Shown here: piece after piece, positions 10,614 to 22,041 of the stretch
Numbering within the stretch: position 1 is the stretch's first letter
Layout of the letters: each line of letters starts with the position of its first letter
Assembly (NCBI GenBank): GCA_037957365.1
Contig: JARHVA010000123.1
Location: 124,001-188,000 of the forward strand
Origin: Torreya grandis
Lineage: Eukaryota; Streptophyta; Pinopsida; Cupressales; Taxaceae
Direction: 5' to 3'
Length of the DNA stretch: 64,000 nt
Made by a program: the position numbers and the translations under genes
The notes under the pieces: model-generated
The model's database searches: none
What the model was told of the DNA's origin: nothing
The model's input: the letters and a program-made list of their open reading frames with translations, nothing else

Positions 10614-11747
10614 CTAAATCACCATGAACTCAAGAGATTCCCAACTATCCAATCCACTCTTCTCAGCCATCTTGCAATCATGAGTCTAATAGTCTCTCTT
10701 TAGAATCCATGTAGGCTTGAGTGAAGCAATTGACTTAGCCACCTTGTCATCCTTATTCTTCTCTTTGACTGCCTTTTCAATAGATGCAAATAACAAGTGT
10801 TCTTGACATTCCTTCACTTTTGATCCTTGTTATACCTTAGCAAATAGTCCACCTCAGTTTATGAACTAATCATAACTCACTTTGACTGTCTTTGTCTTCC
10901 ATACCTTGGTTTGCTCTTTCTCTTGCACTATAGGAGTTTCAACTCGCATTATTTCTATAACACTTTTCTTCAATGAGATGAACTTACTCTTGTCTGCTTT
11001 AGTCTTCTGTTCTTTCTACACCTTCTCCACAGGATCTGACTTCTTGATCCACTTCTTAGTTGCATAACTAGACACCTTCCTATCTTTACTAATCTTCCTT
11101 ATATGTCTCATCTTGCAGTTCCTTGCAATATGAACAGTATTATCACATTTGAAACAAACAAAATTACTTTACTTACCTCTTAATTGATCACTCCTCCCAT
11201 GGTTCCATGACAACTCCTCCCTTGAGATTATTCCACAATCACTTGCTCTATGACCAAAGATATGACAATTAAAACAATATCCATTGAAAGAAATGGAATA
11301 CCTCATAGCATTGTGCTGCTTGATTGGTCTCTTCATGTTAACTTTCAAGTTGGTACTCTTGACTGGTTCTAACTTCTCAAGTTCTTTCTCAACCTTGTTC
11401 ATATTATCTATGAGCTCCTCATGCTCAACCTTCAAGGAAACTAGCTCTATCTTCAACTGATCATACTCAACTTCTTTTGATCTGAACTTTGTATTGACAC
11501 CTAACTGATTCCTGAGATCCTTGATAATCATCTCATCCCTTTTGGCTTCTTTGACCTAGTCACTATTCAAGGTACATATATGTTCCTTAAGATCCTTGAT
11601 CATAGATCTCAACTCATTCTTCCTTTTCTTTTGGTTCAAATCATCTAGGGCACTTATGTGCTTAGTTTCAATATCTACTTCAACTTCTTCTTCACTGTCA
11701 TAGTAGACTTCATCATACATGTCTTCTTCTTTCTGATCACTAGACAT
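10614..11747 (-). pseudogene. gag: Unit 1 gag-like gene with two CCHC knuckles
   Basis: The reading frame is continuous for 378 codons from the ATG at 11747 to a stop at 10614-10616, but about six in-frame stops interrupt it, the first two at 11556 (a Trp codon turned TAG) and 11169. In order it has an acidic N-terminus (MSSDQKEEDMYDEVYYD), a Lys/Glu-rich probable coiled coil (about residues 35-130), knuckle 1 CFNCHIFGHRASDC (residues 158-171) and knuckle 2 CFKCDNTVHIARNC (198-211), then a lysine-rich tail ending ESLEFMVI. Knuckle spacing is C-x2-C-x4-H-x4-C with all ligands present. This is the nucleocapsid side of an LTR-retrotransposon Gag, which packages element RNA in cytoplasmic particles. 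Nothing downstream encodes Pol. Confidence 0.82.
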
Positions 11748-11800
11748 CTTCTCCTTATTAGGATCATCTTCAAGCTATTAGACTTTCTTCAAAGGACCAA

Positions 11801-11812
11801 ACTCTGATACTA
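11801..11812 (-). other. Unit 1 primer binding site
   Basis: The minus strand reads TAGTATCAGAGT two bases inside the LTR2 edge. This is the initiator-Met tRNA type site (TGGTATCAGAG) with the second base mutated. Confidence 0.75.
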
Positions 11813-11814
11813 AT

Positions 11815-14800
11815 TATTGGAAGTACAATGATTGAGAGGGGGGGCAAATCAGTCTTCAAAATATTCATTCAATTCAACTTAACATTCATGAGCCATTCCT
11901 ACAAGTACATAGATCTAGCAAGCATAAGCAACCATACAAGAGTATGAAACAAGATAACACATCATATATGTTAGAGACCCTCAAGGGGAGGAAAACCCAC
12001 TTATCTCTGCAAATGGATTACAGTCATATAAGTCAAAAGATCACAATTTAGTGAAGCACCAACTCCACATGGAGCATCAACCCCAACTAGCCAAGCACCA
12101 ACTCAGCTAGGCTATAGTAAGTACCAAGTTGCAAGGAGGCACCAACCCCCGAGATGACTTAGTACCAACTCAGCCACCTAAAAATTTTAATCACCTTCAA
12201 AAAACTTAGTTTCTCACACAACATATGATGATCACCTTCTATAGCTCTTCTCACTTTTCTATCCCTCTCAAACTGTATTCTACGCTTCTTCGCTCAACTA
12301 GGTCTCTTCAAAATAGATTAGGTCATATGACCTTGATATTCATCTATAATACCCCTATTAGATCTTCATGATAGTTTCTATACACCCCTTTGATGGCCTA
12401 CAAGACCTCCTTTAGCTCTGCAAAGTGCTATTTCTTTTGCTTGCACACACTTATTCTCTAACTTGTCAACTAGGCCTATTAGGCCTTGTTCGTATGCAAT
12501 CTTTTAACTCATACACTTATTGGTCAGCCATACACAATTGCACACTTAGATTACCCTTAATTTAGTTCTTTTAACACATTTCATACATGAATCAATCATT
12601 AAAATAGGTCATCCATAACTTAAAAGACCAAAACCTCTATTAGGCCTTAAGGAGACCTAATTCAATTAGGCCTTCATTAGTATTCGTTACCTTTTGATCT
12701 TCTTGCAACAATTTACCTTCATTGACGAACAAGATCCTTTCATACATTGATTAAATAGACCCCAATAAACATATTTTAAGGTCCATAAAACTTCTTAGCA
12801 CCAACCCTTCATGAACACTTCTTGTAGCACTATTCACAATTAGCCCTGTGAACCTACAGAAAGTCTGCTAAACAAAACTGAAGCATGTACACAATTAATT
12901 CACACAATCATGAGAATAAATCACATGAAAAGAAAATTCATGACCTTAACAATAGAACCATGTGCTTTAGACTTCATAACTCAGGGCAAAATGACTCAAA
13001 CACTTCCCTACAAATGGCCCACTTAGAACTGTCAAAACACTCCAAAAACTAGTCATGAACAACTTGATATTCAACACATGATATAACACTTCCCATGACC
13101 ACTGACACTTTAAAACGATCATTTGACAACTCTAGACCATTCTAAAATGTAAAAAACACAAGGTCTAATGTCAAATATTAGTCTTGCAAACCAATCTGTT
13201 GACTTACAGTTTCATAGTCCAATCCTGAACAGACAAGCCATTTTGTGAACATATTTTCATCACTTACACTGACCTCTAAAACTTATACCAAGCATTATCA
13301 TGACTTACAAGTCACAAGTAACAACTCCATGCACTAAATTACATCACTCTTTTATAAAATTACACTCAAATCCAACTTTTCATCACTGCAACTCAGAATT
13401 GCCAATACTTTCAAAAACACAATCATGAAACATTGACCTTATAACACCTGTATAGGGACTTTCAAAGACTTCTAATGCATGAACATGATTCTCTAACATT
13501 TCTATACTATCTTTAAATACAAAATTAATATGTTCTAATATCAAATATTGGTCTTGCAGACCAATCTTTTGACCTCTCTCCTCACAGTCACACCAGAACC
13601 AAATAAGCCATTTTAGCTTCAACTTTTCAATCTCTATACATGTCTTCCGAACCCTCTACCAAGCATTAATAGGACATAAAAGTCCCAAACAACATTTTTG
13701 TGCACTTCAATCCATCATTCTCTCATGAAATCATACCAAAAAACCAATTTCTCAAATTGCCTTGGTTTTGCACTATTCTTCTTCATTAGACCTGTTAGCG
13801 ACTGGCCATCTTGGATCACAAATTTGGAACACTTAAGCACTAGAACCAATCCATAAACTACAAAGGACATAAATTATGAGTCTCAAGCTTCAACCATCAT
13901 CAATTTTCAAAATTTGTCCAATATAACTTTTTACAGCTACAACTTCTTTAGAAACAAGCATGTATCTTCATATTTTCTCTCTCCTCTCTCTAACCACCAC
14001 CACCTGAAGGTACCTGGGAGAGTTCACTACAAGCTCCAAACACTTATCTGAGCATTACAAACCATCCTAAACACTTTTGAATCATATCTTCAATATCAGG
14101 TCACTATTAGGGTTCTAAGAGGGTTTAAACTGTTGAACACAACTATCTCCCGAGAGGGGAGGTGAATCAGTAGATCATTTAAAATTAGTTATTTAAAAAA
14201 TTTAGAGAAGATATAGATGCAGAGATCACATACATACACAAAAACACATTACACTAGATTTATATGTGGAAAACCCAAAGGAAAAAACCACGGTGAGAAT
14301 AGTTGCTAGAATCTATTGTTCTAATCTAGCCTCAAAGTTAAATGCCTCACTGGAAAATCCACACTGGTTACAAGATTTAAGGGCACCAACCCTGAGGAGA
14401 CACCAATCCCCTAACTGAGCACCAACTCAGTTTGTCTGATGGCACCAACCAAGCAAAACTATGGAGCTACAACTCCAGTATAGAAGATAGATTCATAAAA
14501 TAAATCTTGTTCTATTTCTCTGTTGCAAGTTTGGTCTATAACTACTCAATCTCTACACATTCTCTGTGTGCCATTTTTTCCTCTCTGCCTCACTCTCTTT
14601 GTGTCTGGATATACCCTTTTAGACACACTTCATCTCTTTATCCCTCTAACTTTTGCTCTGTATCTGCATATGTCTTCAATTGACACACTTCAAGTCGCTC
14701 TAGTGGCACCTTTTGCAATTGCAACATCAGCATGTGACAATGTTCTAGATGTCATATATGTAGACAATAAATCTAGGGTTTCATGTCTCTAATGTATTCA

Positions 14801-17800
14801 CACTTCGACTATACTCATTTATCCCTATTTTGGATTTTTCTCCATTATGACTTGACTTGTTGATTTCTCGCATCTCGGTTTATGCCTCACGCTGTAATGT
14901 TTAGGTCTCTTTTACTATCTATGGCAATTGCTGGATTCAAGTCATAAATGCGCAGCCTCTTTAAATGTAGATTGATCGGTTGGATCAATCATTCTCGAGC
15001 TTTGTGTAGCATTTTGAGTTTATCAACAGTTTTGTCTATTCTTCCACTTGACCATTAGAACATATTAAATGCATGCATTTCTTTCTTCGTACCATCTCTA
15101 AGTTATTTTGCTCCATCAAATCCTTGTATGCATTAGTTCAACTTTTGAAATGCATCCGTTGATCTCTTTACCACAAGTTTTTGGATCTCCAAAATAGCAT
15201 GTATTTAATCTCACTCTTTCATTAGCCATCGAGCTCCCCTTTGCATCTCGCTATCTCCTATATAATTGGGTCGCTTTCGCTCCTTTCAATTTACTCAAAC
15301 ATGCTCAATCCATAATCTCTCGTTGTGTTGATAATCATCAATTACCTTGTTCCACTGTGTCCTTGTGCTCCATTAGATCTTTCTCATCCAAATTTCCGCG
15401 TGTCATTCGATTTTTGAAGATCCATGATCTTTATATTGGCTTGGTTGTTAAACTTTGGCATGTTGACCTCATCTCATTTTCTTCAGCGTCCATATATTGC
15501 TTTCACTCCTTTTATCTCTTCAGAGTTGCTCAACCTTTAACTCACCTTGATCCTTCGGCACTTGTGAAAATGCCCTACAAGACTCCACACTTATCTTTCG
15601 GTAATATTGTGAGTGACCTATATTTCTTCTAAAATTTTCTTCAAAAAATTTGTAAGTGTCCACTCCATCTAAAAGTATCCTTCGCGACCTTAGTTGTAGG
15701 TCCTTCTACCTTAGATGAATTCTCTGAAATAATTCGTCAATGCCCTTCATCTGAAAGTGTCCTTCGGGACTTCTACAAGTGACCTATTCAAAACTTTTGC
15801 TCGAGACACATCTTTCGGAACTTGTGTAAATTTACCATTCAGAGCCTTTGTTTGGGTCACACGCCCTTCAAAAACTTTGCAGGATACCCTTCAAAACTTT
15901 TGTAAATGTACCCTTCAAAAACTTTGATCGATTCACTTACCCTTCGGCACTTTAACAAAGCTCCCTTTGGAATTTTTGTTCGAGACCCATTTCCTTCGGG
16001 ACTTTTGTTCAGAACAATTTTTTCGACAAATACTTAACCATTTTTCTTGAAAGAATTCGCCGAACCCCTTTCTCTGAAAGAATTCCAAATTGAACCCATT
16101 TCCTTTGATAACTTTGTTGCGGACATTTTGTCCAACAAAGTCTAAACCATTTTCCCGAAAGAATTCACCGTACCACTTTCTCTAAAAGAATTCCAAATTG
16201 CAAAAACAACTAAGTATGGAGACCAAACATTTTCCCGACAAAATTCCAAAGCTTTGGAATAATTGTTGTGGGCTTTCTATCTAAAGAGTCTTCAACATTT
16301 TTCTGAAAGAATTACCCAAGTCACTTATTCTAAAATAATTCCCCATACAAATGCAAAAGTGCAAAATCGACTATGGAAACTTAGTAGGATTTTAGCTGAG
16401 GGAGAACCTTATGCATTTGTAACATTTGCTTTACTCATCCTTAAGACATGAAACTTGGACCACCAAGACTAGTCACAACCCTGAGTAGCTTGGTGTGATT
16501 GTTTCCTCCAGATGCTGCCATAAATGCAAATTTAGTCACCAACAAACTGGGTACTCAACCATATTCAACAAACTAGCGAAGGCATTCATATGACTTGTCT
16601 TGGAATTCAAGGTGCACATACAACTCCATGAGCACTCTATAACTGGTCTATTCAGCTCAACACCTTTGTCATTAACGCTTGAAATTACATTCTTCATTTG
16701 ACATTAATGACAATATTTCAGACATGAATCTCGTTTTAGACCACATCTATTAATGATACTCAAATTGCCAACATAAACACACTTCCATTGTTAAGAATTG
16801 TTCATAAAACATAACCCCTCAATCTAAAAACTAATACTTGGAATTTTGAGCTAGAACCCTTCCCCATCTACGATGAACAACTTAGGTTTCCATGCAAAGG
16901 TTTGACGAGCTAAAGAGCACAAGAAAATCCTTTTTGGGTTGAGCATCCTCATTTTGTGCATGCGAGAGACCTCAAAGCATTTTTTCTTGCCTTAAACTTT
17001 AAACTTTGACTTGAAACTTCATGAATACACCTGGGATAACCTATCACACATCTATCATACTTGCCTTGGAAATTGAACCTCATGCCTCACTAGGCCATGC
17101 TCTCACCGCCTTGATTTCTACACCTAAGTGTTCACACCTCATTAGGCCTTGAATTGACCCTTAAACCTCTTTTCAAGCTCTCAATAATTCACTCACATAC
17201 TCACACAATGTTAAACATCCTTCTCCAACCTTATCTCACCATGCAACCAAGCTTATACCTTCACATAAGATCTCTTCATACCATAACTAAGCTTCACAAG
17301 GCACCTTGTCTTCAAAGACACTTGATATCAATCTTCTATAACCTTTACAAGCCTGAGAACATCCATCTCACTATGCCACCCTACCCCTTCATGCACAAGA
17401 CTAGGCATCATATGCACATACATTCTGAATATACTACTAGGCTCAAGCATTTGACAACTTTGACACCAAGGACCTTCCATGCTGACCTTCACATCACTCA
17501 TGCAAACATAAGAACATATACCAATCATATCTTACTCTCTCAGAATCATTGTAACATTGATCAATATTTTCTCTCATAGCTACACTTTTTAATGATCTCA
17601 TGAAGACCTATGACCTTATGACAATGCTAACTGACCTTCAATACTTTAGCTTGTTACAACAAAACACTCACTAGAGCATCACTAAGACATCAGTGACAAC
17701 AATAATGATAGTCACATGACATCAACCTTCATAAGCACCACTGACATCAATCGTCACAAGAGCACCTCTGGGACAACAAATGCAATCAATGACAACATCA

Positions 17801-17869
17801 ATGATATCAACCTTCTCAAGAACCTTTAACATCAATGCCAAACCTCAACAATAGGAACAATGCTCAAAA
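11815..17869 (-). mobile_element. Array LTR2 (with nested solo LTR)
   Basis: This LTR is shared between units 1 and 2. The minus-strand 3' end lies at 11815 and the 5' end at 17869. Without the nested solo LTR and its extra target copy it is about 3.4 kb, matching the intact copies. Near 12020-12180 it has a cluster of GTTGGTGC-type octamers (minus strand). At 13547-13565 it has the perfect stem-loop ATTGGTCT-TGC-AGACCAAT. Open plus-strand frames (for example 17154-17579) are antisense LTR sequence repeated in other copies. Confidence 0.88.
14131..16773 (-). mobile_element. Solo LTR, family S, reverse, with TSD TAAAC
   Basis: The 2,643-bp insertion in LTR2 is flanked by perfect 5-bp duplications TAAAC at 14126-14130 and 16774-16778. 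On the minus strand it begins TGTTGGCAATTTG and ends TTGTGTTCAACA, matching both termini of the solo LTR at 6896-9771 and sharing AATATTGTCATTxATGTCAAA near the start. It has CCTTCGG-type repeats at about 15550-16000, the complement of those in the other copy. No internal retroelement sequence remains. Short open frames in it (such as 14523-14792 and 15357-15632) have no recognisable product. Confidence 0.88.
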
Positions 17870-18774
17870 ATCTCCCCCTTTACAATTGATGGCAAAATGC
17901 ACTGCAAACTGTTCATTCTCATCTCCCCCATTCTAGTCTTTCTCCCCCTTTGACATTAATGACAAAGGGACACTTGCAACAATTAGAATTACACCTTTTG
18001 TAACTATAACTCAACAAAAAAAAACTTCTTTCAAACATAATATTTCCTCATTTTAAGCTATCTTCCATTTTTAGATCATTCTCAACTTCTGGAAATACAC
18101 TCTCTCCCTTATGGCAACCAATCTTAGAAACATCAAAACTTAGATCTATCAAGCTCCCCTTTTGACCAAGCATATACCAATCGATGCAACATCATCAACA
18201 AAGAAGGATCACATAACATAACCATGCTCCCCCTATGCTCTTGCTCAATCTTCCAAAGAACTCTGAAACTTAAGAACACTCACCTTGTCCTTGACATGAC
18301 TGAAGAAGATCAAACTCTCGATCACACACTAGGCTACCACACTCTTGACACCAACTGTAGAATTAGGGACCCCCCGCTTTGTCTTCACAACTCAACATAT
18401 GAGTCAATAGGACTCTTAAACCATTCTCAACTTCCTTCAAGCATCTTGACACCAATATCCCTTATTACACAGATCAAGCTCAACTACTCACACAAATAGA
18501 TACCAAAAGCTTACCTCTCATATACCAATTGACTACACTTTGATCTCAGATACTTGTTGTCAACCTTAGATCTCTCATCATGCTGCCTACTACACTTCAA
18601 ATCTTAGAACTACCAACATAGGCATGGATAATATCCATCTTCATCTTCTTGCTTGCAACATAGACAACTTGGAATCTTCTCAAGATGAACCCTTCTTTGA
18701 CTACAACCTCATGCTTCTACTGATAGTAGAATGTCTTCATGAAGCCTAATGGAGCCACCCCTTTTCATAAGGCA
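17870..18774 (-). mobile_element. Unit 2 internal 3' segment, multiple PPT motifs
   Basis: The primary polypurine tract abuts LTR2 at 17870-17881 (minus strand AAAGGGGGAGAT with small changes). Further GGGGGAG or close variants occur at 17921-17930, 17941-17951, 18152-18163, 18225-18234 and 18368-18380, one every 20-210 bp. Repeated polypurine motifs upstream of the 3' LTR are described for Sirevirus-type copia elements. No coding domain is present on the element strand; the plus-strand frame at 18224 is antisense. Confidence 0.75.
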
Positions 18775-19904
18775 CTAAAACACCATGAAATCAAGGGATT
18801 CTCCGATCCACTCTTCTCATCCATCTTGCAATCATGAGATTGATAATTTCTCCTTAGAATCCACTTAGGATTGACTAAAGCAATTAACTCATCCACCTTG
18901 TCATCTTTCTTTTTCTCTTTGGCTGCCTTGTCAATAGATGCAAATAACAAATGTTCATGACATTCCTTCACTTCTAATCCTTGCTCTACCTCAGCAAATA
19001 GTCCACCTCAGTTTATGAATTGATCATAACTCACTTTGACTATCATTGTCTTCCATACCTTGGTTTGCTCTTTCTCTTGCACTTTAGGAGTTTCAACCCT
19101 TACTATTCCTATAACACTCTTATTCAATGAGATAAACTTGCTCTTATCTCCTTTAGTCTTATATTCTTTCTACACCTTCTCCATAGGATCTGACTTCTTG
19201 ATCCACTTCTTAGTGGCATAACTAAACACCTTGTCTTGACTAAACTTCCTTAAATGCCTCATCTTGTAGTTCCTTGCAATATGACCAATATTATGACATT
19301 TGAAAAAAATAAAATTATTGTACTTTCCTCTTGATTGATCACTCCTCCCATGGTTCTATGATAACTCCTCCCTTGAGATTGATCTACAATCGCTTTCTCT
19401 ATGACCAAAGATATGACAAGCAAAACAATATCCATTGAAAGAAATGAAATACCTCATAGCATTGGGTTGCCTGATTGGTCTCTTCATGTTAATTTTCAAG
19501 TTGGTACTCTTGACTTGCTCTGACTTCTCACATTCTTTCTCAAGCTTGTTCATCTTATCTATGTGTTGCTCATGCTCAACCTTCAAGGAAATTAGCTCTA
19601 TCTTCAACTGATCATACTCAACTTCTTTTGATCTGAACTTTGTATTGACACCTTCTAACTGAGTCTTGATATCCTTGATGATCTTCTCATCCCTTTTAGC
19701 TTCTTTGATCCAGTCACTCTTCAAGGTACATATTTTTTCCTTAAGATCCTTAATCATAGATCTCAACTCATTCTTCCTCTTCTTTTGATGCTTCTAATCA
19801 TATGGGCAACTTATAAGCTCGGCTTCAAGATCTACTTCAACTTCTTCATTGTCGTAGTAGACTTCTTGATCATACATGTCTTCTTCTTTTTGATCACCAA
19901 ACAT
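18775..19904 (-). pseudogene. gag: Unit 2 gag-like gene
   Basis: This has the same gene order as unit 1: acidic start at the ATG at 19904, coiled-coil region (open over 19356-19766), knuckles, lysine-rich tail ending at 18775. Knuckle 1 (CFACHIFGHRESDC) has all ligands. Knuckle 2 reads FFKCHNIGHIARNY, with first Cys changed to Phe and last Cys to Tyr. The length, 1,130 bp, is not a multiple of three, so at least one frameshift exists, and a stop follows REELS where the other copies have Trp. It is nonfunctional as read. Confidence 0.8.
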
Positions 19905-19957
19905 CTTGTACTTCTTAGGATCACCTTCAAGCTGTTAGACTTGCTTCAAAGAACCAG

Positions 19958-19969
19958 ACTTTGATACCA
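19958..19969 (-). other. Unit 2 primer binding site
   Basis: The minus strand reads TGGTATCAAAGT next to LTR3, an initiator-Met tRNA type site with one substitution. It is followed by a short leader and the gag ATG. Confidence 0.78.
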
Positions 19970-19971
19970 AT

Positions 19972-22041
19972 TGATGGAAGCACAATGATAGAGAGGGGGT
20001 GTGAATCAGTCTTTAAAATATTCATTCAATTCAACTTAACATTTAGGAGCCATTCATACAAGTAAATAGATCTAGCAAGCATAAGTAACCATACAAGAGC
20101 AACATGAAACAAGATAACACATCATATATGTGGAAAACCCTCAATAGGAATAAAACCCACTAATCCCTACAAATGGACTACAGTTTAGTGAAGCACCAAC
20201 TCTACATAGAGCACCAACCCTAATTAGCTCAGCACCAACTTAGCTAGGCTTTATCAAGCACCAATTTGTAAGGAGACACCAACACTAAGATGACTCAGCC
20301 ACCTGAAACTTTTGATCACCTTCAGAAAACCTTGTTGCTCACACAACATATGATGATCACCTTTTGTAGCTCTTCTCACTCTTCTATCCCTCTCAAACTA
20401 TCTTCTAAGCTTCTTCACTCAATTAGGTCTTTTCAAAACATATTAGGTCATATGACCTTTATATTCATTTATAGTACCCTTGTTAGATCTTCATGATAGT
20501 TTATATACACCCCTCTGATGGTCTGCAAGACCTCCTTTAACTCTACAAAGTGTCATTTCCTTCACTTGCACACACTTAATTTCTAACTTGTCAATTAGGC
20601 CTATTAGGTCATGTTCTTATACAATCCTTTAGCTCATACACCTTTTAGTCGGCCATGCACACTTGGATTACCATTACAATAGGTCTTTTAACACATTTCA
20701 TTACAAAATTTGTCCAATATAATTTTTTATAGCTACAACTTCTTCAGAAACAAACCTGTATCTTCACATTTTCTCTCTCCTCTCTCTAACCACCACCACC
20801 TAGAGGTACCTGGAAGAGTTCACTACAAGCTCCAAATACTTACCTGAGCATTACAAACCATCATGATTACTTTTAAATCATATCTTCAATATCAGGTCAC
20901 TATTAGGGTTCTAAGAGGGTTTAAACACACATTGTTAAGGATTATTCATAAAGAATAGACCCTCAATCTAAAAACTAATGCCTACAATTTTTAGCTATAA
21001 CCCTTCCCTATATACCACAAACAACTTAGGTTCCCATTCAAAGGTTTGATGAGCTAAAGAGCATGAGAAAATCCTTCTCGGGTTGAGCATCCTTCATTTT
21101 GCGCCCTCAATAAACCTCAAAGCATTTTTTCTTGCCTTAACATTTATACATTGACTTAAAAATTCATGAATATACCTGGGGCAACCTATCACACATCTGA
21201 CAAAACTCGCCTAAGCATACTTGCCTTGGAAATTGATCTTCATGTCTCATTAAGCCATGCTTTCACAACCTTGCTTTATACACCTGAGTCTTCACACCTC
21301 ATTAGGCTTTGAACTGACCTTCAAACCTCTTTTCAATCTCTCAATACTTCACTCACATACTCATACAATGTCAAACATCCTTCTACAACCTTATCTCACC
21401 ATGCAACCAAGCTTATGCCTTCACACAAGATCTCTTCATGCCATAACTAAGCTTCACAAGACACCTTGTCCTCAAAGACACCTGATATCAATCTTATATA
21501 ACCTTTGCAAGCTTGAGAACATCCATCTCACCATGCCACCATGCCTCTTCATGCACAAGACTAGGCATCCTATGCACATTCCTTTTCAAAACACTACTAG
21601 GCTCAAGCACTTGACAACTTTGACAACAATGACCTTCCATGTTGACCTTCACATCACTCATGCAAACATAAGAACATATACCAATCATATCTTATACTCT
21701 CAGATTTATTGCAACATTGATCCGTGTTCTCTCTCATAGCTACACTCTTCAATGACCTCATGAAGACCTATGACCTGATGACAATGCCAACTGACTTTCA
21801 ACACTTTATCTTGTTACAACACAACACTCACTAGAGCATCACTAAGACGTCAATGACAACAACAATGATAGTCACATGACATCAACCTTCATAAGCACCT
21901 TTGACATCAATTGTCACAAGAGAACCTCTGGGACAACAAATACAATCAATGACAACAACAATGATATCAACATTCTCAGGAACCTTTGACATCCATGACA
22001 ACATCAGTGCCAAACCTCAACAACAGGAACAATGCTCAGCA
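19972..22041 (-). mobile_element. Array LTR3 (1.3-kb internal deletion)
   Basis: Both termini are present, but at 20700-20702 the sequence jumps from the part matching LTR2 at about 12584 to the part matching about 13908. This removes about 1.3 kb, including both stem-loop modules. The longest antisense frame of the whole array lies here: 160 codons on the plus strand at 21257-21739. It is noted but not called as a gene because its reading is shared LTR sequence. Confidence 0.86.
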
